Below are positions 35,115-44,379 of a DNA stretch of 64,000 bases, piece after piece. Source of the stretch: Gemmatimonadaceae bacterium (GTDB taxonomy: Bacteria; Gemmatimonadota; Gemmatimonadetes; Gemmatimonadales; Gemmatimonadaceae). Position 1 is the stretch's first letter; every line of letters begins with the position of its first letter. A program made the translations under genes and the position numbers. Location of the stretch: positions 310,001 to 374,000 of the forward strand of contig JADLCY010000002.1 of NCBI GenBank assembly GCA_020846935.1, written 5' to 3'. Below the pieces are notes generated by a model. It saw only the letters and a list, made by a program, of their open reading frames with translations. It was not told the DNA's origin and searched no databases.

Positions 35115-36839
35115 TCATGGCCGCCAGCCCGGCCCGCGGAGCGCAACACCGGGCCGGGCGCCCGTGTGCTGACCGTTTCGCAGGACGCGCACCCCGTTGA
35201 CCCAGACCTGCTCGACACCGCGACTCACCTGGTGCGGCCGTTCCGGCGTCGCGAGGTCCATGATGGTCGCGTCGTCAAAGATCACGAGGTCGGCCTTCAT
35301 CCCTTCGCGCAGGAGTCCCCGATCGCGCAGCGACAGCCTCGATGCCACCGCCGAGGTCATGCGTCGAACGGCGTCCTCGAGGGTGAGGAGCTTCTGTTCC
35401 CGCACGTAGCGTCCGAGGATGCGCGGGTAGGTGCCATATGCACGCGGGTGCACGACCGCTTTGGTGCTGTCGGGGTCAACGCCACCGGCGTCGGTGCCGA
35501 TGACGACCCACGGAAACTTCAGTTGGGCGCGGACGTTGTCCTCGGACATCGTGAAATTGATCTTTGACAGATCGCGACCCTCTGTCGTGATGAGATGCAC
35601 GATGGTCTCGGCCCACGGCTGACCCAGATCGGCCGAGATCTCGCTGAGGCGCTTGCCTTCGTACTTCGCGAACTCGGGACGGCGGAAGTCGGCGATGAGA
35701 TAGGCCTCCGGCCCCTCGAGCTGACAGAGCGGCGCGCCGGAGAGATCGGTCATGTCGCGCAGGATGCGCGCGCGCGTCGTCGGGTCCCTCAGGTTGTCCA
35801 TGAGCTTCCCGTTTTCGCTCGCCCAGTCCGGAAAACACTCGCCGAGGTTGTTGCCGCTGAACGGGTAGGGGTACATGGTGCCGGCGACATCGAGCCCAGC
35901 GCGGCGCGCCGAGTCGATCTTTGCCATCATCCCCGGCGACTTGGGCCAGTTGCGACGCAACGACGCCTTGAGGTGATAGATGTCGAGCCGCACCCCGCCA
36001 TCGCGCGCGATACGCATGGCCTCGTCGATCGCCTCGAACAGCGAATCGTCTTCGGAGCGCATGTGCGTGATGTAGCTGCCGTGGAACGGCGCCATCGCGC
36101 GGGCCATCTCCACGAGTTCGCCGGTACCCGCATACGCCCCGGGCGGATAGATGAGTGCGCTCGAGATGCCGAATGCGCCGTCACGCATCGCGTCCGCGAC
36201 CACGCGCCGCATGGTGTCGAGGCGTGCCGCATCCGGAGCGCCGGGCGCCTGTCCCATGGCATACGCGCGCACGGTCGTCGCCCCGAGGTACGAACCGATG
36301 TTCACCGAGTTGCCGTTGGCCTCGATGGCCCGCAGCCACGTGTCGAACCCGCGCGGGCCGCGAAAACTGCGCTGCAACTCGGCACGGCGGGGCGCCATGT
36401 CGTTCACGTCCGCGAGCGCCTCGATGTTCTCGTTGGACGGCGCGGGCGTCGTGGCCTCGCCCAGGATTTCACTGGTCACTCCCTGCGTGACCTTGGAAAG
36501 CACACGACCATCGCGCCACAGCACCGCCTCCCACGAGTGACCCTGGATGTCGATGAATCCAGGCGCGACGACGTGGTCGCGCGCGTCCACGCGTTCGCGT
36601 GCCGACGTTCCGCGGAGAGTGCCCGGTGGCCCGATGGCCACGATACGATCGCCCCGGATCCCGATCTCCCCGCGAAACCATGGGTTGCCCGTGCCATCGA
36701 CCACCTTCGCGTTCTCGATGACGACGTCGTAGGCGCCGGTGGGCACGCCGACACCTGGCCCGGGCTGGCGTGCGCACCCAACGGTCGTCAGCAGGACGAG
36801 CGCCGCCGTCGGCGCACCGGAACGCAGCCGCCCGGTCAC
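35115..36839 (-). CDS. D-aminoacylase-like amidohydrolase lipoprotein C
   Basis: This 574-aa protein starts at the GTG that overlaps the stop of the upstream M28 peptidase (GTGA). The signal ends LLTTVGC, a weak lipobox. The amidohydrolase pattern is the same as copies A and B: VIENAKVVDGTGNPWF, SEILGEA, YITHMRSEDD, IYHLKAS, VIGTDAGG and the HTGARPGVALRGPGW tail. The HxH is reduced to IDIQGHS. Co-translation with a glutamate-carboxypeptidase-like enzyme suggests it processes acyl or peptide products released by that peptidase. Confidence 0.87.
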   Translation of the reverse strand: MTGRLRSGAPTAALVLLTTVGCARQPGPGVGVPTGAYDVVIENAKVVDGTGNPWFRGEIGIRGDRIVAIGPPGTLRGTSARERVDARDHVVAPGFIDIQGHSWEAVLWRDGRVLSKVTQGVTSEILGEATTPAPSNENIEALADVNDMAPRRAELQRSFRGPRGFDTWLRAIEANGNSVNIGSYLGATTVRAYAMGQAPGAPDAARLDTMRRVVADAMRDGAFGISSALIYPPGAYAGTGELVEMARAMAPFHGSYITHMRSEDDSLFEAIDEAMRIARDGGVRLDIYHLKASLRRNWPKSPGMMAKIDSARRAGLDVAGTMYPYPFSGNNLGECFPDWASENGKLMDNLRDPTTRARILRDMTDLSGAPLCQLEGPEAYLIADFRRPEFAKYEGKRLSEISADLGQPWAETIVHLITTEGRDLSKINFTMSEDNVRAQLKFPWVVIGTDAGGVDPDSTKAVVHPRAYGTYPRILGRYVREQKLLTLEDAVRRMTSAVASRLSLRDRGLLREGMKADLVIFDDATIMDLATPERPHQVSRGVEQVWVNGVRVLRNGQHTGARPGVALRGPGWRP

Positions 36840-39148
36840 TTTCCTTCCAGGACGGTCGTGATGGCCGCGATGTGTGCCGCCGCGGCGGCGATGGCGCTCG
36901 ACAGCCGCGTCACCTCGCGATTGGTGGTGTCCCAGTCAGTGAGTTCGATCCCTTCGCGCACGCCGGGCAGCGTCTTCACGCCGTAGCCCGTGTAGAGGCC
37001 CGGCGCGTACAGGAGGTGCTTGTACCACGGCCGCTTGGGCAGGCCCTCAGGCGATGTGAACGTGCGCTCGACGTCGCGCAACATCGCGTTGGCGCGCTGG
37101 AGCACGGGTACGGCGGGCGGCGTGCGCGTAGCCGCGGCGAATGCGCGCTCGTAGTCGGCGGCGGCGCGCGTCAGTGCATCGACGGCGTTGTCGAGCGGGG
37201 CGAAGTTCAGGTGCGGGACGGTGACCGCGCGCGCCGGTGGCTTGACGGGATCTTTTGGATCGGCCGTCGCCGCGATCGTGCCGTCGTCGAGCAGCCGATT
37301 CGTCTCGATCGCGCGCGCGGCCGTCTCATCGCGCAGCGCCTTCACTTCACCCACGTAGCCGCGGATCGTTTCGGCGAGGTTGTTGAACTGGTACGGCAAT
37401 ACGTCCGCACTGGCGAGTCGCATGACGGCGAGGCCAACGACCTGCGAGAGCGCACGACCGTATTCGAACGAGGTGTCGCTGAAGCGCTCGAACCACTGCG
37501 GCGTATCGTATATCGAGTGGTAGATGCCGCCGCCGTCTTCACCGCCAAAGCCAAGGTTGAGCGAGGCGATGCCGAGGTGCTGCACGAACGGGGTGAAGTC
37601 CGAGCCCGAGCCCAGGGCGCCGATGCGCAGGTCGGCGCGCTCCCGTGCTTCGCGCTTCTGGACCGGCGATCCGTTGCGGAGCGCGGCGGCCTGCTGGCGT
37701 CGCCACACCGAAAGTCGCGTTTCCGGATCTTCGACGTCGCGAGCGACCTCGTTGATGAAACGCTCCAGCGAGTGCGAACCTCCAGCGCCCAGGTAGCCGC
37801 GACCATTGCCGTCGGTATTGATGTATGCGACCGCCTTCTGCCGCAGTTCAGCTGCGTGGTGCTCCGCCCACTCCGTCGAGCCCAGGAGTGCCGGCTCCTC
37901 GGCGTCCCAGCCCGTGTAGACGATGGTCCGCTTTGGACGCCAGCCCTGCTTGTACAGCTCACCCAGGGCTCGCGCTTCTTCGAGTTCCGCGGCCATGCCG
38001 GCGATGGGGTCCTGCGCGCCGTTCACCCAACCGTCGATGTGGTTGCCACGCACGATCCACTCGTCAGGCGCGGTGCTGCCGCGCAGCGTGGCCACGACAT
38101 TGAGCACCGGTGTTTGCGTCCAGTTGTGCTCGAGGGTGAGCCGAGCGCGGGCCGGCCCCGCGCCGCCGAGCCGGTAGGTGATGGGCAGCGCCCCACGCCA
38201 CGATTCCGGTGCAACGGGCCCCCCCATCGCGGCCAGCAGCGGTTGCGCGTCCTCGTACGAAATGGGCATCACGGGGATCTTCATGATGGTCGCTGCGTCC
38301 CGCCGATCGATCCGCGGCGCGTCCGCGGTGGCTCCAGTGCCCACGGTGAGCGGGTCGCCTGGCGCGACCGGCATGTCGAGCACGCTGCCGCGCTGCACGC
38401 CGTCCCGCGGACGCCAGGGACCTGCGGGGTAGACCGCGCCCTGCGCGTAGCCGTCGTCGCGGGGGTCGGAGTAGATGATGCAGCCGACCGCGCCATGCTC
38501 GAAGGCGACCTTGGGCTTAATGCCGCGCCAGCTGCCGCCGTAGCGTGCGATCACGATGGCGCCGCGCACCGAAACGCCGCGCCGCTCGAGTTCTTCGTAG
38601 TCGGCCGGCACGCCGTAGTTCACATACACGAGCGGCCCGGTGACGTCGCCGTCGCCCGAGTACGCGTTGTAGGTGGGGAGTTGTTCAGCCTTGAACGCCG
38701 TCGCCGGATCCTCCTTGAGCGCCGCTTCTTCCAGCTTGGCGACGTAGCGAGTCGGGGCGATGAGTTCGAGTCGTCTGGTCTTTGGTGTCGGAAACAGAAC
38801 GGAGTACTCCTCGATTTTCGCGTCCCATCCCCACGAGGCGAACAATTCCCGCATGTACTCCGCATTCTGACGCTGGTAGGGCGAGCCGACGTGGTGCGGT
38901 CGGGCCGCGAGTCGCCGGACCAGGTCGCGCTGTCTCATTGGATCCGGAACGGCCTTGAACTTGGCCTCCCATTCCCGCTCGACGCGGGCGCCTTCGGCGG
39001 TGAAGCCGCGAATCCCGGCGCCGGGTTGTTGGAGTTGCCACGCAATGAGCGCGGCGTCCGGGAGGGTCGGCGCGTCGGCAACGCCGGTGAGCCGCGGAGC
39101 GGCCACGACGAGCAGGAGCGGGGTGAAGTGACGCAGTGCGAATGACAT
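36836..39148 (-). CDS. M28 peptidase of the glutamate carboxypeptidase II type
   Basis: This 770-aa protein has a signal sequence (MSFALRHFTPLLLVVAA). A PA domain inserts at about residues 150-280. The M28 zinc site follows in order: GNHIDGW, GAQDPIAG, WDAEEPALLGSTEW, INTDGNG and IYHSIYDT. A C-terminal transferrin-receptor-like dimerisation domain runs from about 620 to 770. This is the GCPII/PSMA architecture. Such enzymes remove C-terminal Glu or Asp from peptides and folyl-polyglutamates outside the cytoplasm. It is the first gene of an operon with amidohydrolase C. Confidence 0.92.
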   Translation of the reverse strand: MSFALRHFTPLLLVVAAPRLTGVADAPTLPDAALIAWQLQQPGAGIRGFTAEGARVEREWEAKFKAVPDPMRQRDLVRRLAARPHHVGSPYQRQNAEYMRELFASWGWDAKIEEYSVLFPTPKTRRLELIAPTRYVAKLEEAALKEDPATAFKAEQLPTYNAYSGDGDVTGPLVYVNYGVPADYEELERRGVSVRGAIVIARYGGSWRGIKPKVAFEHGAVGCIIYSDPRDDGYAQGAVYPAGPWRPRDGVQRGSVLDMPVAPGDPLTVGTGATADAPRIDRRDAATIMKIPVMPISYEDAQPLLAAMGGPVAPESWRGALPITYRLGGAGPARARLTLEHNWTQTPVLNVVATLRGSTAPDEWIVRGNHIDGWVNGAQDPIAGMAAELEEARALGELYKQGWRPKRTIVYTGWDAEEPALLGSTEWAEHHAAELRQKAVAYINTDGNGRGYLGAGGSHSLERFINEVARDVEDPETRLSVWRRQQAAALRNGSPVQKREARERADLRIGALGSGSDFTPFVQHLGIASLNLGFGGEDGGGIYHSIYDTPQWFERFSDTSFEYGRALSQVVGLAVMRLASADVLPYQFNNLAETIRGYVGEVKALRDETAARAIETNRLLDDGTIAATADPKDPVKPPARAVTVPHLNFAPLDNAVDALTRAAADYERAFAAATRTPPAVPVLQRANAMLRDVERTFTSPEGLPKRPWYKHLLYAPGLYTGYGVKTLPGVREGIELTDWDTTNREVTRLSSAIAAAAAHIAAITTVLEGK

Positions 39149-39407
39149 ACGGCGGGTGCAGGGGTGCGGTTCGGGGAGGCGTGTGACCTCCCGAAGTTGC
39201 TGGTGTGTCGCGGGCCCGGGCTAGGGGGAGCGCCCTTGTTGGCAAAGCCGTGCTGGTCGAGGGAAACGGGTGGCAGTACCTTGGCGTAGCGGACTCCCCC
39301 CTCCCCCGGCGCCCGCGCGGTAGACAATCGGTTCGATGGACATTCAACGCGGCGCGGCTCCCCCCACCTCGCGGGGAGTCCGGCGCAACGCGCGGGGGAC
39401 AGGCACC

Positions 39408-40571
39408 ATGATCGTTTCGATTCCGCGACTGCGTAACTCAGCCTGGAGTGCGGCGTTCGCCGCCTGTGTTCTGGCGTGGCCCGCTGCGGCCGCAGGCCAG
39501 CAGGGCGAGATCGGGACCGGGGGAATTGCCGGGACGGTGAAGGATTCGTTAGGCAACCCGGTGGTCGGGGCGATTATTTCGGTCGGCGGCACCGCGACCA
39601 CCGCCGAGACCGACGAAGAGGGCGCGTTCATCCTGGCGAGGGCCGCCCCGGGCGAGACGTCGCTGCGCATCCGGCGCATCGGCTTCAGGCCCGACACCGT
39701 GCGCGTCACGGTGCGGGCGGGTGAACAGCACCCGGTGTCGATCACCCTGGCGCGCCTGGCCGTGGAACTCGAACCGCTGATCGTCTACGGGCGACGCAAC
39801 CTCACGGGCCGCATGGCGGGCTTCTACGAGCGTCTCAGTCGCGGTCTCGGACATTTCGTGACGCGCGAACAGATCGAGCGACGCAACCCGATGAACATGA
39901 CGGACATCTTCCGCATGATCCCCGGTGCCCGTGTCGAGTCTCGCGGATTGGGCTCGCAGTCGGTGCGTTTTCGCGGGTCGCGCCAGCCGCCGCTGGTTTG
40001 GCTCGATGGCACGCCGCTCTACGCGGGTGAGTTCGACCTCGACTCGGTGGACCCGCGTTCGTTCGAAGGCGTGGAGATCTACTCGGGCCCGGCGAGCGTG
40101 CCGGCGGAGTTTCTCGGCAACCGCATGATGAGCAGCACGGGTGGCACGATCATTCTCTGGACACGCCAGGGTGAACTGCGGCCAAAGAAGAAGAAGGGCG
40201 AGATGTCGGCGGCCGCCATGATCGCGCGGATGGTCGAAGCCAGGACCGTGTTCAGCTCGACCGAGGTGGACCAGACCGCGCAACCCGACTCGAACGATCT
40301 GATCCGGCCGGTCTACCCCGATTCGCTGTTCGACTACGCGGTGGCGGGGAAGGTGCTCGTCGAGTTCGTGGTGGACGCGCAGGGCGACGTCATCATGGAC
40401 ACGTTCAGCGTGGTGACGACGACGCACCCCGCGTTTGGTGAAGCCGTACGGCGCGCCGTGAAGGATCAGCGCTATCGCCCGGCGCGCCGCAACGGCAACG
40501 CCGTGCAGCAGGTCGTGCAACAGCCGTTCGACTTCGTCCCCGACACCAACTCGGTCAAGCGGCGTCGTTAG
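39408..40571 (+). CDS. Barrel-less TonB-plug protein with TonB C-terminal domain
   Basis: This 387-aa exported protein starts at the ATG at 39408, just before a signal ending AAAAGQQ. Residues about 38-115 are a carboxypeptidase-regulatory beta-sandwich (GGIAGTVKDSLGNPVVGA, RRIGFRPDTVRV). Residues about 120-265 match a TonB-dependent-receptor plug (IFRMIPGARVES, LVWLDGTPLYAG, GVEIYSGPASVP). Instead of a barrel, it ends with a TonB C-terminal-like segment (AGKVLVEFVVDAQGDV, AVRRAVKDQRYRPARR). It may be a periplasmic adaptor rather than a channel. A smaller relative is at 58797. Confidence 0.8.
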   Translation: MIVSIPRLRNSAWSAAFAACVLAWPAAAAGQQGEIGTGGIAGTVKDSLGNPVVGAIISVGGTATTAETDEEGAFILARAAPGETSLRIRRIGFRPDTVRVTVRAGEQHPVSITLARLAVELEPLIVYGRRNLTGRMAGFYERLSRGLGHFVTREQIERRNPMNMTDIFRMIPGARVESRGLGSQSVRFRGSRQPPLVWLDGTPLYAGEFDLDSVDPRSFEGVEIYSGPASVPAEFLGNRMMSSTGGTIILWTRQGELRPKKKKGEMSAAAMIARMVEARTVFSSTEVDQTAQPDSNDLIRPVYPDSLFDYAVAGKVLVEFVVDAQGDVIMDTFSVVTTTHPAFGEAVRRAVKDQRYRPARRNGNAVQQVVQQPFDFVPDTNSVKRRR

Positions 40572-40572
40572 G

Positions 40573-41478
40573 TCAGGGCGCGTTCAGGCCCTCGACCACC
40601 GACATGCCCATCGCGTGGTACCCCTTGTCCACGTAGACGGTGGCGCCGGTGATGCCCGTCCCCAGGGGTGAGGCCAGAAACGCCGCGGTGTGCGCGACTT
40701 CGTCCGGAACGAGCGGGACGGGGATGGGCGTGTTCCGGGCGCAGTACTCCACCATGCGCTCGATGATCCCGATGGCACTGGCCGCGCGTGATGCCAGGGG
40801 ACCGGCACTGATGGTGTTCACGCGGAGCCCCCATTTGCGGCCGGCTTCGAAGGCGAGGGTTCGCGTGTCACTTTCGAGTGCGGCCTTGGCCGAGGACATG
40901 CCGCCCCCGTAGCCCGGGACGACGCGTTCACTCGCCATGTAGGTGAGCGACAGCACTGACCCGCCGGGCCGCATGATCGGGCCGAGTCGCTGCAGCATGG
41001 CCACCAGCGAATACGCGCTCACGCTGAGGGCGGCGAGGTAGCCGCCGCGCGAGGTTTCGAGCAGCGGCTTCTTCACCTCCGGCCCATTGGCGAGCGAATG
41101 CACGAGCACATCGAACGCCGGGGCGCCAAAATCCGCCACGAGGCGATCGGCGAGCCCCTGGAGCGAGTAGTCGCCGAGGTCCTTGTAGCGCTTGCTGTCG
41201 CGCACGTCGGCGGGGACGTCGGCGAGCGTGTCGAACGCCGCGTCCAGCGGGTAAATGCGCTCGAACTCGAGCATCGTGCCGTTCGAGAGCTTGCGCGACT
41301 CGTCCATCTTTCCGCGTTCCAGCAGACTGAGAAAGATGTTCAGCGCCGGCGGCCACGTGGCCACGCAGACACTGGCGCCGGCCTCGGCGAGGCTGCGCGC
41401 GATCGCGAATCCGAATCCGCCGTCGTCGGCCACGCCTGCCACGAGTGCGCGGCGACCGGAGAGATCGATGGAGAGCAT
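40573..41478 (-). CDS. fabI: Enoyl-ACP reductase FabI, plant/chlamydia-like type
   Basis: This 301-aa SDR-fold reductase of type II fatty-acid synthesis reduces enoyl-ACP with NAD(P)H. The cofactor turn is [13 protein letters not shown]. The catalytic tyrosines and lysine are Tyr180 (SLTYMAS), Tyr190 and Lys198 (YGGGMSSAK). A long insertion at residues about 40-105 ([20 protein letters not shown] and following) is the one found in plant plastid and chlamydial enzymes, absent from E. coli FabI. It converges with the plug-protein gene with a 1-bp gap. Confidence 0.93.
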   Translation of the reverse strand: MLSIDLSGRRALVAGVADDGGFGFAIARSLAEAGASVCVATWPPALNIFLSLLERGKMDESRKLSNGTMLEFERIYPLDAAFDTLADVPADVRDSKRYKDLGDYSLQGLADRLVADFGAPAFDVLVHSLANGPEVKKPLLETSRGGYLAALSVSAYSLVAMLQRLGPIMRPGGSVLSLTYMASERVVPGYGGGMSSAKAALESDTRTLAFEAGRKWGLRVNTISAGPLASRAASAIGIIERMVEYCARNTPIPVPLVPDEVAHTAAFLASPLGTGITGATVYVDKGYHAMGMSVVEGLNAP

Positions 41479-41569
41479 GGCGGCAAGATAATGCGGACGG
41501 GTTGGTCAGGGGTGAGGGGGTGCGTCGTGCGTTGTGAGTGGGCGTGGTGGTGGTGGTAGTTTCCCGGCC

Positions 41570-42844
41570 ATGTCCTTTTCGCTCACCTCGCTGTACGAGA
41601 CCCCAGCCACACTTGCCGCGCGGAGTGAGGAGGGGGGGGTCCGCTGCATTCAGCTTGCCGCAAGGGCGTACGCGGCGGTCGACGAGGTACCCGACCGCAT
41701 CGAGGACGGCGTGCGGGAGCTGGCGCACTCTCTGGGATTCAGTGCGGACTGTTCTGCCACCGGCACCGGAATCTTTCTCACCATTGCGCTGGGTGATCGC
41801 AACTGGACGGAGGTCATTCGCGTCCGTCCCTCCGGGCCGGACTTCCAGCGTGCCGTGGCGCTGCACCGTCTCCTCGTGCGAGTGCGCCGCGGCGAGCTCA
41901 CGCCGGACGAGGGCGCCGACCGCCTGCAGCAGCTGCTCGACTGGCGCCCGCGCACCGCGTCGTTTCCGCTGCTCACGATGCTCTCCAGCGCCACGCTCAG
42001 TGCCTCGGCCGGGCTGCTCCTGCGAGCCCAGTGGGAGGAGCTGCTGCTGGCCGTGATCGTCGGGGCATTGGTGGGGGGTGTGCTCGCCCTCACCGGTCCG
42101 CGGCCACACCTTGAACCCCTGACGCCCGTGGTCCTGGCGGCCATCGCCTCGGCGGCCGCGTTCGGGTCCGATGCGTTCGGGCTCACGGCGGTGCGACCGG
42201 TGCGCGTGCTCATCGCCGGACTGGTGATCCTGCTCCCCGGGTGGCGCCTCACCGTGGCGATGACCGAACTGGCGCAGGGCCACTGGACCTCAGGTGCCGG
42301 GCGGTTCCTGGCCGCGATCACGACCTTGCTGTTGCTCATCGTCGGAGTCGTGGCGGGGCAGCAGGCGGTGCAGTCGTCGGACCGCATCGTGTTCACGTTT
42401 GGCACCGTCCCCACCTGGGTGCGCGTGCTCTCGCCGCTCCTGGCCGGCGTTGCCCTGACGCACCTGTTCCACGCACGGCGACGTGATGGCGTCATGATCA
42501 CGCTCATGTGCATCGTGACGTCGCTCGCGTCATATGGTGCCGGCAAGTTCCTCGGCCCCACGGCGAGCGCATTCGTGGGTGCGTTCACGGCCATGGCGAT
42601 CGGTGCACTGATCGCGCGCCAGCGTCACCTGCCCTACCCCGTGCTGCAGCAGCCTGCCACGGTGCTGCTCGTTCCCGGCAGCATTGGGTTTCTGAGCATG
42701 GGTTCGTTGGTGGATCGCAACGTCAACGTGGCGATCCAGACGGGGTTTCAGATGTTGTTCGTGGCGCTTACGCTCGCGCTTGGGGCGATGACCGCGCAGG
42801 TGGCGCTGCGGCCCCTGCTTGCGCGACGCAACGGCACGCGCTAG
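41570..42844 (+). CDS. thrE: ThrE-like threonine/serine exporter family protein
   Basis: This 424-aa protein has a soluble N-terminal domain (residues about 20-135, PF06738-like: CIQLAARAYAAVDEVPDRIE and RPRTASFPLLTML) followed by about ten membrane helices. These include LLPGWRLTVAMTELAQGHWT and LLVPGSIGFLSMGSL, the hallmarks of the ThrE family with both halves in one chain. It exports small hydroxy-amino acids or dicarboxylates by antiport. The start at 41570 precedes the conserved domain. A run of eight G (41632-41639) lies in its early codons. Confidence 0.85.
   Translation: MSFSLTSLYETPATLAARSEEGGVRCIQLAARAYAAVDEVPDRIEDGVRELAHSLGFSADCSATGTGIFLTIALGDRNWTEVIRVRPSGPDFQRAVALHRLLVRVRRGELTPDEGADRLQQLLDWRPRTASFPLLTMLSSATLSASAGLLLRAQWEELLLAVIVGALVGGVLALTGPRPHLEPLTPVVLAAIASAAAFGSDAFGLTAVRPVRVLIAGLVILLPGWRLTVAMTELAQGHWTSGAGRFLAAITTLLLLIVGVVAGQQAVQSSDRIVFTFGTVPTWVRVLSPLLAGVALTHLFHARRRDGVMITLMCIVTSLASYGAGKFLGPTASAFVGAFTAMAIGALIARQRHLPYPVLQQPATVLLVPGSIGFLSMGSLVDRNVNVAIQTGFQMLFVALTLALGAMTAQVALRPLLARRNGTR
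41632..41639 (+). repeat. Eight-G tract in the early coding region of the ThrE-like gene
   Basis: The run of eight G spans codons about 21-24 (Glu-Gly-Gly-Val). Tracts this long can slip during replication and shift the frame near the start of the gene. Confidence 0.6.
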
Positions 42845-42901
42845 CCGGGGGTTTTTAGGGTGCCGTTCGCTGCCGAGTCAGGTGTCGAACCGTGACGGCG
42901 A

Positions 42902-44338
42902 ATGCGTGTCGGGGCGATGAGGATACGGGTTGCGCGTCCACACCCTACTCTACAGCGTGGCGTTCGAATCCTTCAGCCTCGGCGTCTCCACCTGAGCCAG
43001 ACCCCGTCGGACTTTGACGTTGCCGTACCGGCGATCGCGCGCGCGCAGGCGTCCCGCACCTATGCGCGCGGCCTCTGGCGTATCGCCGCCGCCGACGTGT
43101 CGGCGGGGAACCAGGTCGCGCTGCTGCGCAACGGCCCCGCGGCCTTCGACGCCATGGCGGCGCTCATTGAAGCGGCGCGGGTCGAAGTCAGCATGGAGCA
43201 GTACATCTTCAGGCGCGACGACGTCGGCCTGAGGTTCCGCGATGCGCTCGTCGCGGCCGCGCGACGCGGGATTCGGGTCCGCTTGCTGGTCGACTGGGTC
43301 GGTCGGATGGGCACACCGATGTCGTTCTTTGCGCCGATCACCGAGGCCGGGGGCGAGGTGCGCATCTTCCAGCGACCCGGACTGCGGCCGTGGCTCGGGC
43401 TGCTGCCGCGCGATCATCGCAAGCTGCTCGTGGTGGACCGGACGTCGGGCATCACTGGCGGGATCGGCATCGGCATGGAGTGGAAGAACGGCATCCTGCG
43501 CCAGCGCCGATCGCCGTGGCGCGATACGGCGGTGCGAATCGCCGGCCCGGCGGCCGTGGACATGGCCACATCGTTCGATCGCATGTGGACGCTCGCGGGC
43601 GGCACGGTTCACCTGCAGTTCGGCAGCCTGCGCACGCCAAACGCGTCGCATCTGGATCCGTATCACGATCCTCCCTCGCTGGTGGGCATCATCGAAGGCG
43701 AGCCGGCGCGGCAGCGCGTCTCGCGCGCCCTGCAGATGCAGGCGATCGGAGCCGAGCGGTCCATCTGGCTCGCCAGCGCCTACTTCGCGCCGTCATGGAG
43801 CGTGGTGGAGGCGCTGGCCGGCGCGGCACGCGATGGCGTTGACGTGCGGGTGCTCGTACCGAGCCGCTACGACCACCCGTGGCTGCGCACGCTCATCTCG
43901 CCATTCATCAGGCGCCTGCTCGGCAGCGGCGTGCGGCTGTGGGAGTGGCGTGGCGAGATGATGCACGCGAAGACGAGCGTGGTGGATGGACGCTGGGTGC
44001 GGGTCGGATCGACCGACTACAACCTCCTCGGCGTCGCGATCAACTATGAACTCGATGCGGTCATCGAGGACCCTACACTCGGGCAGCAGGCCGAGGCGAT
44101 GTTTCTCGAAGACCTGGAGCAGTCGCGCGAACTGTTCGTGCGTCGGCCCCACGGGGCCAAACGCCGCGCGGACGACCCACCGACGGCCGTTCCGGCTCTG
44201 CAGCAATCAGGGCCCGGTGACTCCGGGCCGGTACGCCAACTCGGGCCACGCAGTGACGTGGACCGAGTCGTGCCGGGCGATGCTCGTGACAACCCCAAAC
44301 CGTCTCACGCATCGAGAGTCCCAAAATCCGGGGAGTGA
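42902..44338 (+). CDS. Phospholipase-D-superfamily protein, cardiolipin-synthase-like
   Basis: This 478-aa protein has two PLD domains, each with an HKD motif: DHRKLLVVD (about residues 173-181) and MMHAKTSVVDGRW (about residues 354-366) followed by VGSTDYN. It resembles bacterial cardiolipin synthases (phosphatidyl transfer between two phospholipids). It lacks the usual N-terminal membrane helices, like ClsB-type enzymes. The N-terminus before about residue 40 is Arg-rich and may be non-coding, so the start is uncertain. The last 70 residues are low complexity. Confidence 0.85.
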   Translation: MRVGAMRIRVARPHPTLQRGVRILQPRRLHLSQTPSDFDVAVPAIARAQASRTYARGLWRIAAADVSAGNQVALLRNGPAAFDAMAALIEAARVEVSMEQYIFRRDDVGLRFRDALVAAARRGIRVRLLVDWVGRMGTPMSFFAPITEAGGEVRIFQRPGLRPWLGLLPRDHRKLLVVDRTSGITGGIGIGMEWKNGILRQRRSPWRDTAVRIAGPAAVDMATSFDRMWTLAGGTVHLQFGSLRTPNASHLDPYHDPPSLVGIIEGEPARQRVSRALQMQAIGAERSIWLASAYFAPSWSVVEALAGAARDGVDVRVLVPSRYDHPWLRTLISPFIRRLLGSGVRLWEWRGEMMHAKTSVVDGRWVRVGSTDYNLLGVAINYELDAVIEDPTLGQQAEAMFLEDLEQSRELFVRRPHGAKRRADDPPTAVPALQQSGPGDSGPVRQLGPRSDVDRVVPGDARDNPKPSHASRVPKSGE

Positions 44339-44379
44339 GCAGCGCCCGCTCCCCGGATGCGTTGGTATCGGTCAGTCGG

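Noticed and set aside
36770-39145. 791-codon plus-strand frame opposite the M28 peptidase
   Set aside because: Arg/Val/His-rich antisense shadow. The minus frame has the full GCPII zinc site.
42945-42985. T-loop-like GTTCGAATC suggesting a tRNA
   Set aside because: The flanking bases do not form the T stem, and no acceptor or anticodon arms fit upstream.
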